The translations under genes were made by a program, and so were the position numbers. A DNA stretch of 16,991 nt from an uncultured Eubacteriales bacterium (lineage in GTDB: Bacteria; Bacillota; Clostridia; Monoglobales; Monoglobaceae): positions 1-16,991 of the forward strand of contig URZD01000023.1 in the NCBI GenBank assembly GCA_900552305.1, given 5' to 3'. Shown here one piece after another: positions 1 to 7,893 of the stretch. The notes under the pieces are model-generated. The model did not search any database. It had not been told where the DNA came from and saw only the letters and a program-made list of their open reading frames with translations. The first letter of the stretch is position 1, and every line of letters begins with the position of its first letter.

Positions 1-34
1 GCTTTCCTTTTGGGTATTATGTTTTTTGGATTGT

Positions 35-2167
35 TTATTTATTTACATACTTCGCAAGGAAGTCCGGCAGCTGCTCCGCAGATACGCAGATTAACGAATT
101 CAAGGATCCGTTAATCTGTGCCTGTGCCGTTATATCACCGTTTTCCGGATTGCCTATCGCGTAGATAAAGTAAATAGGCTTATCGTCATCGACGTTTTCA
201 ACATTTGCGTATGCAAAATCGATAAGCGCACCGACATCTGACGGGTCAATCTTTGAGAATTTATCCGCGCTGTACTCCGTTTCCGTTGACTGATAATCAC
301 GCGCTACGTCAATTTCATGCCGCCGGTTTGCGCTTTGCGCATCCTTTTCGATATAGTAAGCGGCATTACTGTTGTATCTGATCAAATCGCCGTATCCGTT
401 GTCATACAGCCACTTTATCGTGTTTTTGTAATTCGGATTGATTTCCCTGCACAGATCATAATAGTTTTCGCCGTCGTAGTACCGAATAGTCGCCGCCGGC
501 TGAACATTCTCCTTTTTTTCATCCTCCGCAGATTGTTTGCGCGTATACTGGAAATCCAAGGAGAATCCATAGCAGTTGTTTGTGTTGTACATCTGACTGA
601 AATTCAGCGTCGCAATGTCCGACTTCACCGTCTCGAACAGCTCTCGGAATTTATTTACGTCCGTTATATCGCTTACCATCTCGCTGTCCGGTACGGAATC
701 GCCCTGAAAACGTATCGTTACGCGTCCCAGTCTGTCAATTTTATCGGTAAAGAACTCGTCGGCGAGCTTTTTGTAATCCGGGTTTTTATACGCTACGTCC
801 ATGATTTCCACATTATCTTTCCATGCCACGCCGTATTTGCGCTTGAGCGTTTTTCCGTTTTTCAGCTTGTACTCAATCCCGACTTCCGTATCAAAACCGG
901 TATCCGAAGAAAACCTTTTATTTATCAGCGCTCGCTTTTCACTCAACCTTTTATGGGTATCCGCAAAATAGCTTATAAGCTCGCCGTCCTTGATAAACGG
1001 CTGCGCGTCTTTGTTAAAGTATATCTCATTATACAAAGCCGCCTCAGAAATATCGGATACGTCAGGCACGCGCGTTTCAAATCCGAAAAAGTTCGTGAAT
1101 GCAAACGTGCAAAGCGTCAGACCGAACAATGCCGCAAATATAAGGTAGCCCTTGTACGATCTCCACACGCGTAGAGTCTTTTTAAGCGTCATCTCAACCG
1201 CAATATATGCCACAACGCTTACTATTAAAGTAAGAAGGATAACCAGAAGCGGGGTTTTTTCAAGCATTTCCGAGGCAAGAGAGAACGTACTTATTGCCGC
1301 AATGAACGTAACCAAGTACTTAAATATCGGATTCAGGCACTTGAACGCCGCAACATCCTCCACCGTTTCCATCCTGCGCAGTCTGTAAAGTACATACGCG
1401 CCTATATAAAGCGCAACGCTCAGCACGGCGCAAAAAGCTATGTCGCCGACATTTGTTATCTTAGGAAGACCGCTCGTCATCCCAAATATTACGGTGAAAA
1501 AGTTCTTTTCCTTAAGAAAAAGATAAATAGGATTATCTCCCGCATAACCATATAAAAACATATCCGAAAGCTGACCGAAACCCGCCGCGATTATGATAAG
1601 AAAGCAGTGCATAAGTCCGTTCAGTGCCACAGCCGCAAAGCTGTTGCCCGTGAGCATAGCCGCAAATACCGCGACCGAGAACATAATAAACAGGCACAGC
1701 ATATTCATTCCCATCCAGCCAAAGCATGAGCCGACCGTAAAGAACGCCGCGTATCTTGTCACGGACAGGATAACCAATATCAGCGTATTAAGTATAAGCG
1801 GCACAAACATCAGCGTGAATGCCGCAGCCAGACTTGAAATAAAGTTCGCCGTGCGGCAGACCGGAAGGCTGTGCGCGAATATCGACTGTCTTTTTGAGTG
1901 TACAAATCGGAAAATAAGCAACGCAACCACCGTTGCCACACCTATTGCAGTCACAAGCGACGGCAAGATAAACGGCTGCTGATAAAGAAGCGATACCCCG
2001 CTGTTATGCGCCATATCGTATGAAACATCCTTCACGTCCACGCTCATAAGCAGAATGAACCCCGTCATTACAAACAGCAGCACAAAATACAGTACGCCGC
2101 CCCACACAAAGCGTTTCACGTTCGACCTGTATATTCCTTTATTAAACAATGACGTTTTTGAAATCAT
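35..2167 (-). CDS. ABC-2 type transporter permease with large extracytoplasmic domain
   Basis: This 710-residue protein is the membrane subunit of an ABC exporter, paired with the ATPase encoded just upstream. The N-terminal half (about residues 20-365) holds some eight or more hydrophobic segments, for example near 21-45, 66-88, 106-140, 150-195, 245-262, 285-305, 310-330 and 343-365. The remaining ~340 residues are hydrophilic and probably form one folded domain outside the membrane. Permeases of this shape occur in GntR-ABC cassettes of Firmicutes; the tail resembles the DUF6449-type domain, but that name is from memory. The ATG is preceded by AGGAGG with 8-nt spacing, and the gene overlaps the ATPase gene by 26 bp, so translation is probably coupled. 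The substrate is unknown; a role in envelope stress or peptide-antibiotic response is inferred from the cassette. No terminator is visible in the 34 bases downstream. Confidence 0.85.
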   Translation of the reverse strand: MISKTSLFNKGIYRSNVKRFVWGGVLYFVLLFVMTGFILLMSVDVKDVSYDMAHNSGVSLLYQQPFILPSLVTAIGVATVVALLIFRFVHSKRQSIFAHSLPVCRTANFISSLAAAFTLMFVPLILNTLILVILSVTRYAAFFTVGSCFGWMGMNMLCLFIMFSVAVFAAMLTGNSFAAVALNGLMHCFLIIIAAGFGQLSDMFLYGYAGDNPIYLFLKEKNFFTVIFGMTSGLPKITNVGDIAFCAVLSVALYIGAYVLYRLRRMETVEDVAAFKCLNPIFKYLVTFIAAISTFSLASEMLEKTPLLVILLTLIVSVVAYIAVEMTLKKTLRVWRSYKGYLIFAALFGLTLCTFAFTNFFGFETRVPDVSDISEAALYNEIYFNKDAQPFIKDGELISYFADTHKRLSEKRALINKRFSSDTGFDTEVGIEYKLKNGKTLKRKYGVAWKDNVEIMDVAYKNPDYKKLADEFFTDKIDRLGRVTIRFQGDSVPDSEMVSDITDVNKFRELFETVKSDIATLNFSQMYNTNNCYGFSLDFQYTRKQSAEDEKKENVQPAATIRYYDGENYYDLCREINPNYKNTIKWLYDNGYGDLIRYNSNAAYYIEKDAQSANRRHEIDVARDYQSTETEYSADKFSKIDPSDVGALIDFAYANVENVDDDKPIYFIYAIGNPENGDITAQAQINGSLNSLICVSAEQLPDFLAKYVNK

Positions 2168-3041
2168 ATCCCAAACCTCCTAACTCGTATATGAATACTT
2201 CCTCAAGGGTAAGGCTTATTCTCTCGCACAGCGACGGGCAGAATGCCTGCATTGCGGCGTCCGTATCGCGTGTGTTTCCCCTGATTATTACGTTATAAAT
2301 CGAACCGACGCGCGATACATGAAGAACATTGTCCACCGCGCGCAGCTTGTCGGTCATATCCTCGTCAAATACAAGCTGATACTTGTGGACGCTGCCCTTA
2401 AGGTCGTCAAGCGGCTTTTCCATAATCATGTGACCGTTGTGAATTATTCCCACATGGTCGCAAATGTCCTCCAACTCGCGCAGGTTGTGCGACGAAACCA
2501 AAACCGTCATATTTCTGTCCGCAACATCCGCGATAACGAGGTTTAAAACCTGCTTGCGCATTACCGGGTCAAGTCCGTCAAGAGGCTCGTCAAGTATAAG
2601 CGCCTCCGGCATCGCGCTAAGGCTGAGCCAGAACGCCACCTGCTTTTTCATGCCCTTTGACAGCTTGCGTATCTGCCGTTTTTCATCGATTCCGAATATC
2701 GGCTTTATCGCCTCGTACCTCGCATCGTTGAACGTCGGATACACGCTGCGGTAAAACGCCGCCATCTGCTTTACCGTAAACGAGCCGAAGTAAAACCAGT
2801 CGTCCGCAATGCTCAGAACCGACTGCTTTACGCGTTCGTTTTCCCAAACGTCCTCGCCGTTTACGGTAATCGTTCCTCTTTCGGGCTTCAGTACGCCCGT
2901 TATATGATTTATAATTGTAGTTTTGCCCGCGCCGTTCGGACCGACAAGTCCGTAAATTGCGCCCTTGGGCGCCTCAAGATAAAAGTTGTCAAGTACCTTG
3001 AAATCGTCAAAGTGCTTGTCAACGCCCGATACCTTAATCAT
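2142..3041 (-). CDS. ABC transporter ATP-binding protein (YtrB-like)
   Basis: This 299-residue cytoplasmic ATPase should drive the permease encoded downstream. All core motifs are visible: Walker A GPNGAGKT at residues 34-41, signature LSKGMKKQ at 127-134, Walker B ALILDEP at 147-153 with the catalytic Glu, D-loop LDGLDP, and the switch His in SSHN near 185. The Q-loop position reads SIADDW, so Asp replaces the usual Gln; as I recall, YtrB-like ATPases often do this. The ~90 residues after the core form a C-terminal domain typical of ABC-2 exporter ATPases. The gene starts 3 nt after the GntR stop, with GGGGG about 9 nt before the ATG, and overlaps the permease start. This is the usual order repressor-ATPase-permease. 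The transported substrate cannot be read from the sequence. Confidence 0.92.
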   Translation of the reverse strand: MIKVSGVDKHFDDFKVLDNFYLEAPKGAIYGLVGPNGAGKTTIINHITGVLKPERGTITVNGEDVWENERVKQSVLSIADDWFYFGSFTVKQMAAFYRSVYPTFNDARYEAIKPIFGIDEKRQIRKLSKGMKKQVAFWLSLSAMPEALILDEPLDGLDPVMRKQVLNLVIADVADRNMTVLVSSHNLRELEDICDHVGIIHNGHMIMEKPLDDLKGSVHKYQLVFDEDMTDKLRAVDNVLHVSRVGSIYNVIIRGNTRDTDAAMQAFCPSLCERISLTLEEVFIYELGGLGYDFKNVIV

Positions 3042-3044
3042 ACA

Positions 3045-3419
3045 TTAAACCCCCTTCTCCGAATATATATTGTTTACAATGTTTTCTACGCTGACCTTTT
3101 TCTCGCCCAGATACATAAGCTCCTTGATAATCGATGTGAGCCTTTCGTAAAGCTCCAAAGCCTTTTTTTCGTTCTGCGCCCTTGTGACCGGCGCAACAAA
3201 GCTGCCCCTGCCCTTTACGCTGTAGGTAAACCCTTCAAGCTCCAGCTCGCGGTACGCGCGCTGCACCGTGTTCGGATTCACCGTAAGGCTGACCGAAAGC
3301 TCCCTTACCGACGGCAGCTGCTCATCCCGCGTCAACGCTCCGCTTATGATAAGCTCCTTCAGCTGTGCCGCTATCTGCTCGTGCAGGCTGCGTCCGTCCT
3401 TGTAATCCAAACTAATCAT
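3045..3419 (-). CDS. GntR-family repressor, YtrA subfamily
   Basis: This 124-residue regulator has a GntR winged helix-turn-helix at residues 1-70: SLHEQIAAQLKELI, then LPSVRELS, then NPNTVQRAYREL, ending in the wing GRGSF. A short helical tail of about 50 residues follows instead of a large ligand-binding domain, which is the YtrA-subfamily architecture. I chose the ATG at 3419 because GGAGGTG lies just ahead of it and the homology begins at MISLDYKDGR. A longer frame up to 3488 would translate the operator itself. It is the first gene of the operon with the ABC ATPase and permease, and it probably represses its own operon through the dyad at 3432-3476. The inducing signal is unknown; relatives respond to cell-wall-active compounds. 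Confidence 0.93.
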   Translation of the reverse strand: MISLDYKDGRSLHEQIAAQLKELIISGALTRDEQLPSVRELSVSLTVNPNTVQRAYRELELEGFTYSVKGRGSFVAPVTRAQNEKKALELYERLTSIIKELMYLGEKKVSVENIVNNIYSEKGV

Positions 3420-3431
3420 ACAATCACCTCC

Positions 3432-3476
3432 TGCTATATTAAGTGTATTAAGCAACTTAATACACTTAATATAGCA
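3432..3476. promoter_or_regulatory. Operator: perfect 21-bp inverted repeat with YtrA-type half-sites
   Basis: The arms at 3432-3452 and 3456-3476 are exact reverse complements separated by CAA. Within them lie AGTGTA (3442-3447) and TACACT (3461-3466) exactly 13 bp apart, the arrangement I recall for the Bacillus subtilis YtrA operator. The dyad covers the -10 element and likely start point, and ends one base from the Shine-Dalgarno sequence of the GntR gene. Bound repressor would block RNA polymerase, giving autoregulation. The transcript should start within the right arm, so this is a DNA site rather than an RNA hairpin. Confidence 0.85.
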
Positions 3477-3496
3477 CAGCAAAAACAAAAAGTCAA
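3468..3496 (-). promoter_or_regulatory. Sigma-A type promoter of the GntR-ABC operon
   Basis: On the minus strand TTGACT (3496-3491) is followed after exactly 17 bp by TATATT (3473-3468). The -10 element lies inside the edge of the operator dyad. The match to the housekeeping consensus is strong, so the operon should be well expressed when derepressed. Confidence 0.82.
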
Positions 3497-3577
3497 GAGT
3501 TTTTTTGAAAAAATTTTTCCGGGGGAGGGAATAACAAACGGAAAATTTTAATACCTTGAATAGTAGAGGTGAAAAGC

Positions 3578-4735
3578 TTGAAAATGGTAATCAGAGTATT
3601 TTCTGCGGCGCTTGCGCTTTTGCTTACCGTCGGCACTGTTTCGGAAACGGCATATGGGATTTCGGCGCGGAGCGCGGCTGTGATTGACGCGGCTTCGGGC
3701 AGGGTTTTATATGAAAAGGACGGAGATACGCGCGCGGGCATGGCAAGCACGACAAAGATAATGACCGCTATATGCGCGATAGAGAATAAAGAGCTTGACT
3801 CGCTTGCCACGGTTTCGGCGAACGCGAGCGGGGTTGAGGGGTCGTCAATGTACCTTATAAAGGGCGAAAGGCTCACGCTTTCGGATTTGCTCTACGGACT
3901 TATGCTCGTATCGGGAAACGATGCGGCAACCGCCGTTGCGGAGCAGGTTTCAGGCTCGGTGGAAAAATTCGTAAAGCTTATGAACGAAACCGCGCTTGAG
4001 ATAGGCGCGTACAATTCCCACTTTACCAATCCGCACGGTCTTTCGGATGCGGAGCATTACACAACCGCGCTCGATTTGGCAAAAATCAGCGCATACGCAA
4101 TGAAAAATCCGACCTTTGCAAAGATTGTTTCCACAAAAAGTCAAAGCGTGCCGTGGAAGGATCACGATTACAACCGCCGTCTGGTTAATCATAACAAATT
4201 TTTGTCAATGTATGACGGCTGTATAGGGATAAAAACCGGTTTTACAAAAGCAACGGGAAGGTGCCTTGTCACCGCGGTGGAGCGCGACGGTATGCGCCTT
4301 ATATGCGTAACGCTGAACGCTCCCGATGACTGGAACGACCACCGCGACCTTTATAACAGCGCTTTTGCGGAGTTTAAACAGTACACGGTAAAACCCAAGG
4401 GCGAGGTCATCTGCCGCGCCGAGGTCAAAAAGGGAGAGGCGCGCAGCGTTGAGCTTATATGCGCGGACGATGTAAAAATTCCGATACGCGAAGGCGAGGA
4501 AGGCAAAATAAGCATAAAAACCGAACCGTTTGAGGGGATTGAGGCTCCCGTTAAAAAGGGTGACGTTCTGGGGAAAATGATTTTGAGCATAGATAACAAG
4601 CCTTGCGGAGAGCTGCCGCTCTGCGCGAAAAATGATGTAGCAATGAAAAGGATAGTTTTCAAGGCGGCAAGCGGAGATTTTGCGGTAATGCTGAAAAAGG
4701 TGTTCTTTGCATGGTCGCACTGTTTTACCGATTAG
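3578..4735 (+). CDS. D-alanyl-D-alanine carboxypeptidase (peptidase S11, low-molecular-weight PBP)
   Basis: The enzyme removes the terminal D-Ala from peptidoglycan pentapeptides outside the membrane. A signal peptide of about 27 residues (hydrophobic VFSAALALLLTVG) leads into the S11 domain. All three catalytic motifs are present: STTK with nucleophile Ser near residue 57, SGN near 112-114, and KTG near 219-221. A PBP5-type C-terminal beta domain follows, and the last ~20 residues could form an amphipathic membrane-binding helix. Length (385 aa) is normal. I prefer the TTG at 3578 because AGAGGT sits 7 nt ahead of it; a GTG at 3569 overlaps that ribosome binding site, and an ATG at 3584 is spaced too far. 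It is divergent from the GntR operon and converges on the next gene. It resembles DacF/DacB proteins, but I cannot tell which. Confidence 0.93.
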   Translation: MKMVIRVFSAALALLLTVGTVSETAYGISARSAAVIDAASGRVLYEKDGDTRAGMASTTKIMTAICAIENKELDSLATVSANASGVEGSSMYLIKGERLTLSDLLYGLMLVSGNDAATAVAEQVSGSVEKFVKLMNETALEIGAYNSHFTNPHGLSDAEHYTTALDLAKISAYAMKNPTFAKIVSTKSQSVPWKDHDYNRRLVNHNKFLSMYDGCIGIKTGFTKATGRCLVTAVERDGMRLICVTLNAPDDWNDHRDLYNSAFAEFKQYTVKPKGEVICRAEVKKGEARSVELICADDVKIPIREGEEGKISIKTEPFEGIEAPVKKGDVLGKMILSIDNKPCGELPLCAKNDVAMKRIVFKAASGDFAVMLKKVFFAWSHCFTD

Positions 4736-4805
4736 GCGCGGGCGTTGACCCGGATGTTTGATGTGATTGAAAAATCACAATACCTTTAAACGCTAACACG
4801 GTAAA

Positions 4806-4844
4806 AAATGGCAGTAATATCCATTTACAATATTACTGCCATTT
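4806..4844. terminator. Bidirectional hairpin between convergent genes
   Basis: Perfect 15-bp arms at 4806-4820 and 4830-4844 enclose a 9-nt loop. On the minus strand the hairpin runs into six T residues (A-run 4803-4808), a good intrinsic terminator for the 731-residue secreted protein. On the plus strand the T-tract is interrupted, so termination of the carboxypeptidase gene may be weaker. Confidence 0.82.
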
Positions 4845-4890
4845 GCTTTGGTATTAAATTTTCTTATATTTGAAGTCAATTCAAATAAAA

Positions 4891-7086
4891 TCAGCCCATT
4901 ATCTCATCGGGATCGTCATATGCTGTTCTTGCGGGAATGACCCAAATCATCTGAGTGCTTTCGTCCCACTCAACGCGGCAATCCAGCGCGTCTGTTATAT
5001 CGCGAAGCTTGAAGTAATTGTTGTCATTGATATTATAGCAGGTTGCCTTAATCGGAACACCGTCAAGCGTTAAGAATGCCGATGACGAAAAGGCTGTTCT
5101 TTCAGCGCCGTCACCCGGTGTTAATTCACCGCCGACCTCTGTGTAATCATAAAAGCTCAGCATATCAATAGAATTTGTTGCACCGTCGTACTTAATGTCA
5201 AAGGTTTTAATTGTTCCGTCAAGGATTTCTGCAATATCCCTGAGCTTAAAGTAGTTATTGTCATCAATGTTATATGCAACAGTGTTAAATTTGCGACCTT
5301 CAAGGCAAACGGTCTGCGTTTTTGCAACGGAATTTTTGCTGAATCCGTTTCCGGGATAATAGGTAAATGTGTCATGCTGATCATCCTCATGAACCAGATA
5401 GCGAATCTCTCCGTTATAGAAAATAGTATAGATTTTTCCTGTAATAATCCACGGCTCTATATCATTTGGATCTATTCCGGGAATATCTCTCATATCCGCA
5501 TCGCGGTCAAACGAAAAATCTTCGATACCGTATACATTTACCCATTCTCTGTCTTGTATTTTATTGATGTCGCCGTTGTTTGAAAGAACCCACTTGCTGT
5601 ACTCCGTCATCTTATCCATATCGACATTGATATATCCGTAACGGTACTCCTTCAGCTTTGCAATTCCTTCGGGAGAATATGTCAGTGCGCCCCATTCGCC
5701 CCAAGGAGTATCTACGGACAGAACGCCGATAGGTTTACCGAGTGCCGCCGTGTCCGCTGCGGACAGTGTTTTGGTAAATTCGGTGAGGTTACTTGTCGGA
5801 ATGTAGCATACCTTCGAGTTAAACCAGATTTTTGAATTTGCTCCGTCATAGTCCTTCTCGATAACATCAATTGCCGCACCCTTTTTAACCGAGCCGATAG
5901 CCGAAGCCCCGTCAGAAATATCACAGTCAACGGCAGATATTGCTTTGTACTGAGTTGTCGGCTTTTGAGTATTTGCAAGCTGTGCATTCACATACTTTGC
6001 GTCAACATAATAAAGACCCTTCTTATAGTAAATCTTATAATGACCGTTCTGCGGAGTAGCATCTACAATCTGAAGCGACTGATTGATTTTAATAACGCCC
6101 GATTTTACATAATCCGTATTATCCGGAGTGGTCTTAACCATTAAAAGACCGGTCGCCTTGCCCACCGCCTCGATTTTCGGAGCGGTTGATACCTGATTGT
6201 TAATATCTAAGATATAACAATTTTTTCTCGGCAGAAAATATACAGCTGGCTTCCAGCTTGTGAAGGCAGTACCGTCCTTCTCGCCGCACTGTCTGATTGA
6301 GCCGCGCGATTCATCAACGCCGCCCTCGCTCCATATTGCAACCCAATTCTCATTATATGCAACAACCTCAAATTCATTTGTTGTTGTTGCATAGAATGCG
6401 GTGTTTGCGTTTGCTTCTGTTCTGGTTTTTTCGGAAAACAATGGCTCATACCCTATTTCTCTGAGCTCATCAAGTCTTCTGACATGATAGTTAATCGGCG
6501 GATTGCCGGGATAGAACGAGGCTTTTACCGAGCCGATTTTTCCCTCATCGCCAATATGTACAATAGCCATTCCCACAAGCGGCAGTGACGCGGGACGGTC
6601 ATGTCTTACCCATTCTGTCGGTACCTTAGCATAAAAATTCCTTTCTTTGCCCTCGGTTGTTTTGCTGCCACCGTAGATGTAATCAGAAAGAAATGTCATC
6701 TCTATTGCGTGCTGATACTTGTCAGTATCGGAAGACGCCCATTGCTTGTTTAACTCCTTTTCGGCAGTCTTGCCGGCTTCGAGTATCGGTGTTGTTTCCC
6801 GAGCCGATGTATAAGCAAGGACATATCCGACCGTGCCGTCCGAAAGCTGAATTTTATGAAACTTTCTGTTGTCCTCTCCGACTACATAAGGCTCCAAAAC
6901 CGTCACCTTGGCTCCTTTGCTGATCTCGCTTATACCGCCTGAATAGGTGGGGTTTTTGGTAACATTTACAGTGCCGCCGTATACAACATAGGCGGTATCG
7001 CCCGCTTTCAGCTCGGCTGCGGCGAACGCAACAGTGCAAAGCAGCATAAACGTGCAAAGCACTGCCGTTAAAATTTTCTTCAACAC
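4891..7086 (-). CDS. Secreted protein of unknown function with SH3-like and stalk (copper amine oxidase N-terminal type) repeats
   Basis: I do not recognise this 731-residue protein as a whole. A signal peptide (about residues 1-22, LTAVLCTFMLLC core) predicts export. Residues 24-95 look like a bacterial SH3 domain, ending in DGTVGYVLAYTS. Two further SH3-like stretches lie in the middle (around KKGLYYVDAKYVN and NSKVCYIPTSNL). Near the C-terminus two related repeats share the core NNYFKLRDI (about 589-645 and 662-720); this is the stalk-domain motif common in Clostridia surface proteins. The central region shows no enzyme motif I can name. SH3-like domains suggest wall or polysaccharide contact, which is inference. 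The GTG at 7086 follows GGAGG with 7-nt spacing; a TTG one codon later is an alternative. It has its own promoter and a terminator, so it is probably monocistronic. Confidence 0.85.
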   Translation of the reverse strand: MLKKILTAVLCTFMLLCTVAFAAAELKAGDTAYVVYGGTVNVTKNPTYSGGISEISKGAKVTVLEPYVVGEDNRKFHKIQLSDGTVGYVLAYTSARETTPILEAGKTAEKELNKQWASSDTDKYQHAIEMTFLSDYIYGGSKTTEGKERNFYAKVPTEWVRHDRPASLPLVGMAIVHIGDEGKIGSVKASFYPGNPPINYHVRRLDELREIGYEPLFSEKTRTEANANTAFYATTTNEFEVVAYNENWVAIWSEGGVDESRGSIRQCGEKDGTAFTSWKPAVYFLPRKNCYILDINNQVSTAPKIEAVGKATGLLMVKTTPDNTDYVKSGVIKINQSLQIVDATPQNGHYKIYYKKGLYYVDAKYVNAQLANTQKPTTQYKAISAVDCDISDGASAIGSVKKGAAIDVIEKDYDGANSKIWFNSKVCYIPTSNLTEFTKTLSAADTAALGKPIGVLSVDTPWGEWGALTYSPEGIAKLKEYRYGYINVDMDKMTEYSKWVLSNNGDINKIQDREWVNVYGIEDFSFDRDADMRDIPGIDPNDIEPWIITGKIYTIFYNGEIRYLVHEDDQHDTFTYYPGNGFSKNSVAKTQTVCLEGRKFNTVAYNIDDNNYFKLRDIAEILDGTIKTFDIKYDGATNSIDMLSFYDYTEVGGELTPGDGAERTAFSSSAFLTLDGVPIKATCYNINDNNYFKLRDITDALDCRVEWDESTQMIWVIPARTAYDDPDEIMG

Positions 7087-7127
7087 AATAATTCCTCCTT
7101 TTGTTTTTTACGTTGATTTATTAGAAT

Positions 7128-7171
7128 TTGCATATTACAATTATTATATACCATATCGATGTAATATGCAA
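7128..7171. repeat. 12-bp inverted repeat straddling the promoter (candidate operator)
   Basis: TTGCATATTACA at 7128-7139 and its exact complement TGTAATATGCAA at 7160-7171 are separated by 20 bp. The arm centres are 32 bp apart, about three helical turns. One arm covers the -35 element, the other lies near the expected start point, and the -10 element sits between them. The geometry suits a dimeric regulator, but no candidate gene is adjacent. Confidence 0.6.
7143..7171 (-). promoter_or_regulatory. Promoter of the secreted stalk-domain protein
   Basis: TTGCAT (7171-7166) and TATAAT (7148-7143) on the minus strand are separated by exactly 17 bp, about 60 bp ahead of the GTG start. This is a near-consensus housekeeping promoter. 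The -35 element lies inside one arm of the inverted repeat at 7128-7171. Confidence 0.82.
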
Positions 7172-7301
7172 GACAGTTTGAAAAATTTATGTTAAAATTG
7201 TGAAAAATGTCAGAAATAAAATTTATGTATTCTTTATCCACAGCATTCATCTTGTATAATACTTAAAGGAAAGAGCATCCCATTTCAAAAATAATCTGCA
7301 C
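7172..7301. other. Intergenic AT-rich stretch
   Basis: No gene is visible here. On the plus strand there is an isolated promoter-like TATAAT (7255-7260) followed by AAAGGAAAG, but no start codon or coding frame follows; it may be left from a lost gene. A single TTATCCACA (7234-7242) matches a DnaA box but stands alone. Confidence 0.5.
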
Positions 7302-7333
7302 AAAAAAAACAGACAATATGTTTTAATCGTCTG
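7302..7333 (-). terminator. Intrinsic terminator after the four-helix-bundle gene
   Basis: On the minus strand an 8-bp stem, CAGACGAT paired with ATTGTCTG with one G-U pair, encloses an 8-nt loop and is followed by eight T residues. It begins 2 nt beyond the stop codon at 7336. This well-formed terminator shows that the gene was once an independent transcription unit. Confidence 0.88.
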
Positions 7334-7335
7334 CG

Positions 7336-7668
7336 TTACATTGATGTATTTAAAATTTTAATTTTGATTTTCTTTGCTATATTGATTGACGCAATTAGTA
7401 TTTTCTTTATTTCAGTACATTTATCAAGAATTGTTCGGCCCTCATAATATCCGATTTCTATAAGCAATTCCAACCAATACTCGCTTTCCGAACACGCTTT
7501 TAACGCTATTTGCAGCTTTGCGATAAAATCATTTCTCCCATGTCCGTAAAAGGCTTCTCTTACATTCGCACCTATGCTCGTTCCGCTGCGAATAATCTGA
7601 TTCGTTAATATGCTTTCTTTTTTCTCTCTTTTCACAGAATTACAAATCTTAATTATATCTAATGCAAA
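7336..7668 (-). pseudogene. Four-helix-bundle protein (23S rRNA intervening-sequence family), N-terminally truncated
   Basis: The family signature is clear: SILTNQIIRSGTSIGANVREA, then FIAKLQIALKACSESEYWLELL and a helical C-terminus. These small proteins of unknown biochemical role are found in 23S rRNA intervening sequences and also as free genes. Translation from the first available start (GTG at 7635) gives only 99 residues against a usual 115-125. Upstream of it the same frame still reads FALDIIKICNSV, which matches the family's first helix, until a TAA at 7669-7671. The beginning of helix 1 and the native start are therefore lost at the junction with the recombinase remnant. No ribosome binding site precedes the GTG. 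It could be translated as a short protein, but I read it as broken. Confidence 0.72.
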
Positions 7669-7682
7669 TTACTTTGACTTTA

Positions 7683-7886
7683 AAAGTATATGGCGGTGAA
7701 GGTATAAGCGGAACCAACGCAGATAACCGCCCAGAATTTCAACAGATGTTAGACGATTGTTACAGCGGTAAAATTGACTTTATAATAACAAAATCCATAT
7801 CAAGATTCTCTCGAAATGTTACGGTTACACTTGAAGCAGCAAGAAAATTGAGAGAAAGAGAAATAGGCATCTACTTTGAAAAAGAG
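7683..7886 (+). pseudogene. Serine recombinase (resolvase domain) internal fragment
   Basis: About 68 residues match the second half of the catalytic domain of large serine recombinases: VYGGEGISGTN, then PEFQQMLDDCYSGKIDFIITKSISRFSRN, then KLREREIGIYFEKE. The part that normally precedes it, including the nucleophile serine in the YCRVS-type motif, is absent. The match stops abruptly after FEKE, so the recombinase and DNA-binding domains are also gone. The open frame continues past 7886, but there it translates the complement of a transposase fragment and is meaningless. The remnant cannot encode an active enzyme. It probably came from an integrative element of the kind common in Clostridia. 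Confidence in the family is high, and in the exact ends moderate. Confidence 0.82.
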
Positions 7887-7893
7887 GGACTGC

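Noticed and set aside
3420..3488. N-terminal extension of the GntR regulator
   Set aside because: The extra 23 residues would translate the operator dyad and promoter; a strong ribosome binding site directly precedes the ATG at 3419.
7234..7242. DnaA-box match TTATCCACA
   Set aside because: A single 9-mer without clustered boxes, AT-rich unwinding element or replication genes; not evidence for an origin.
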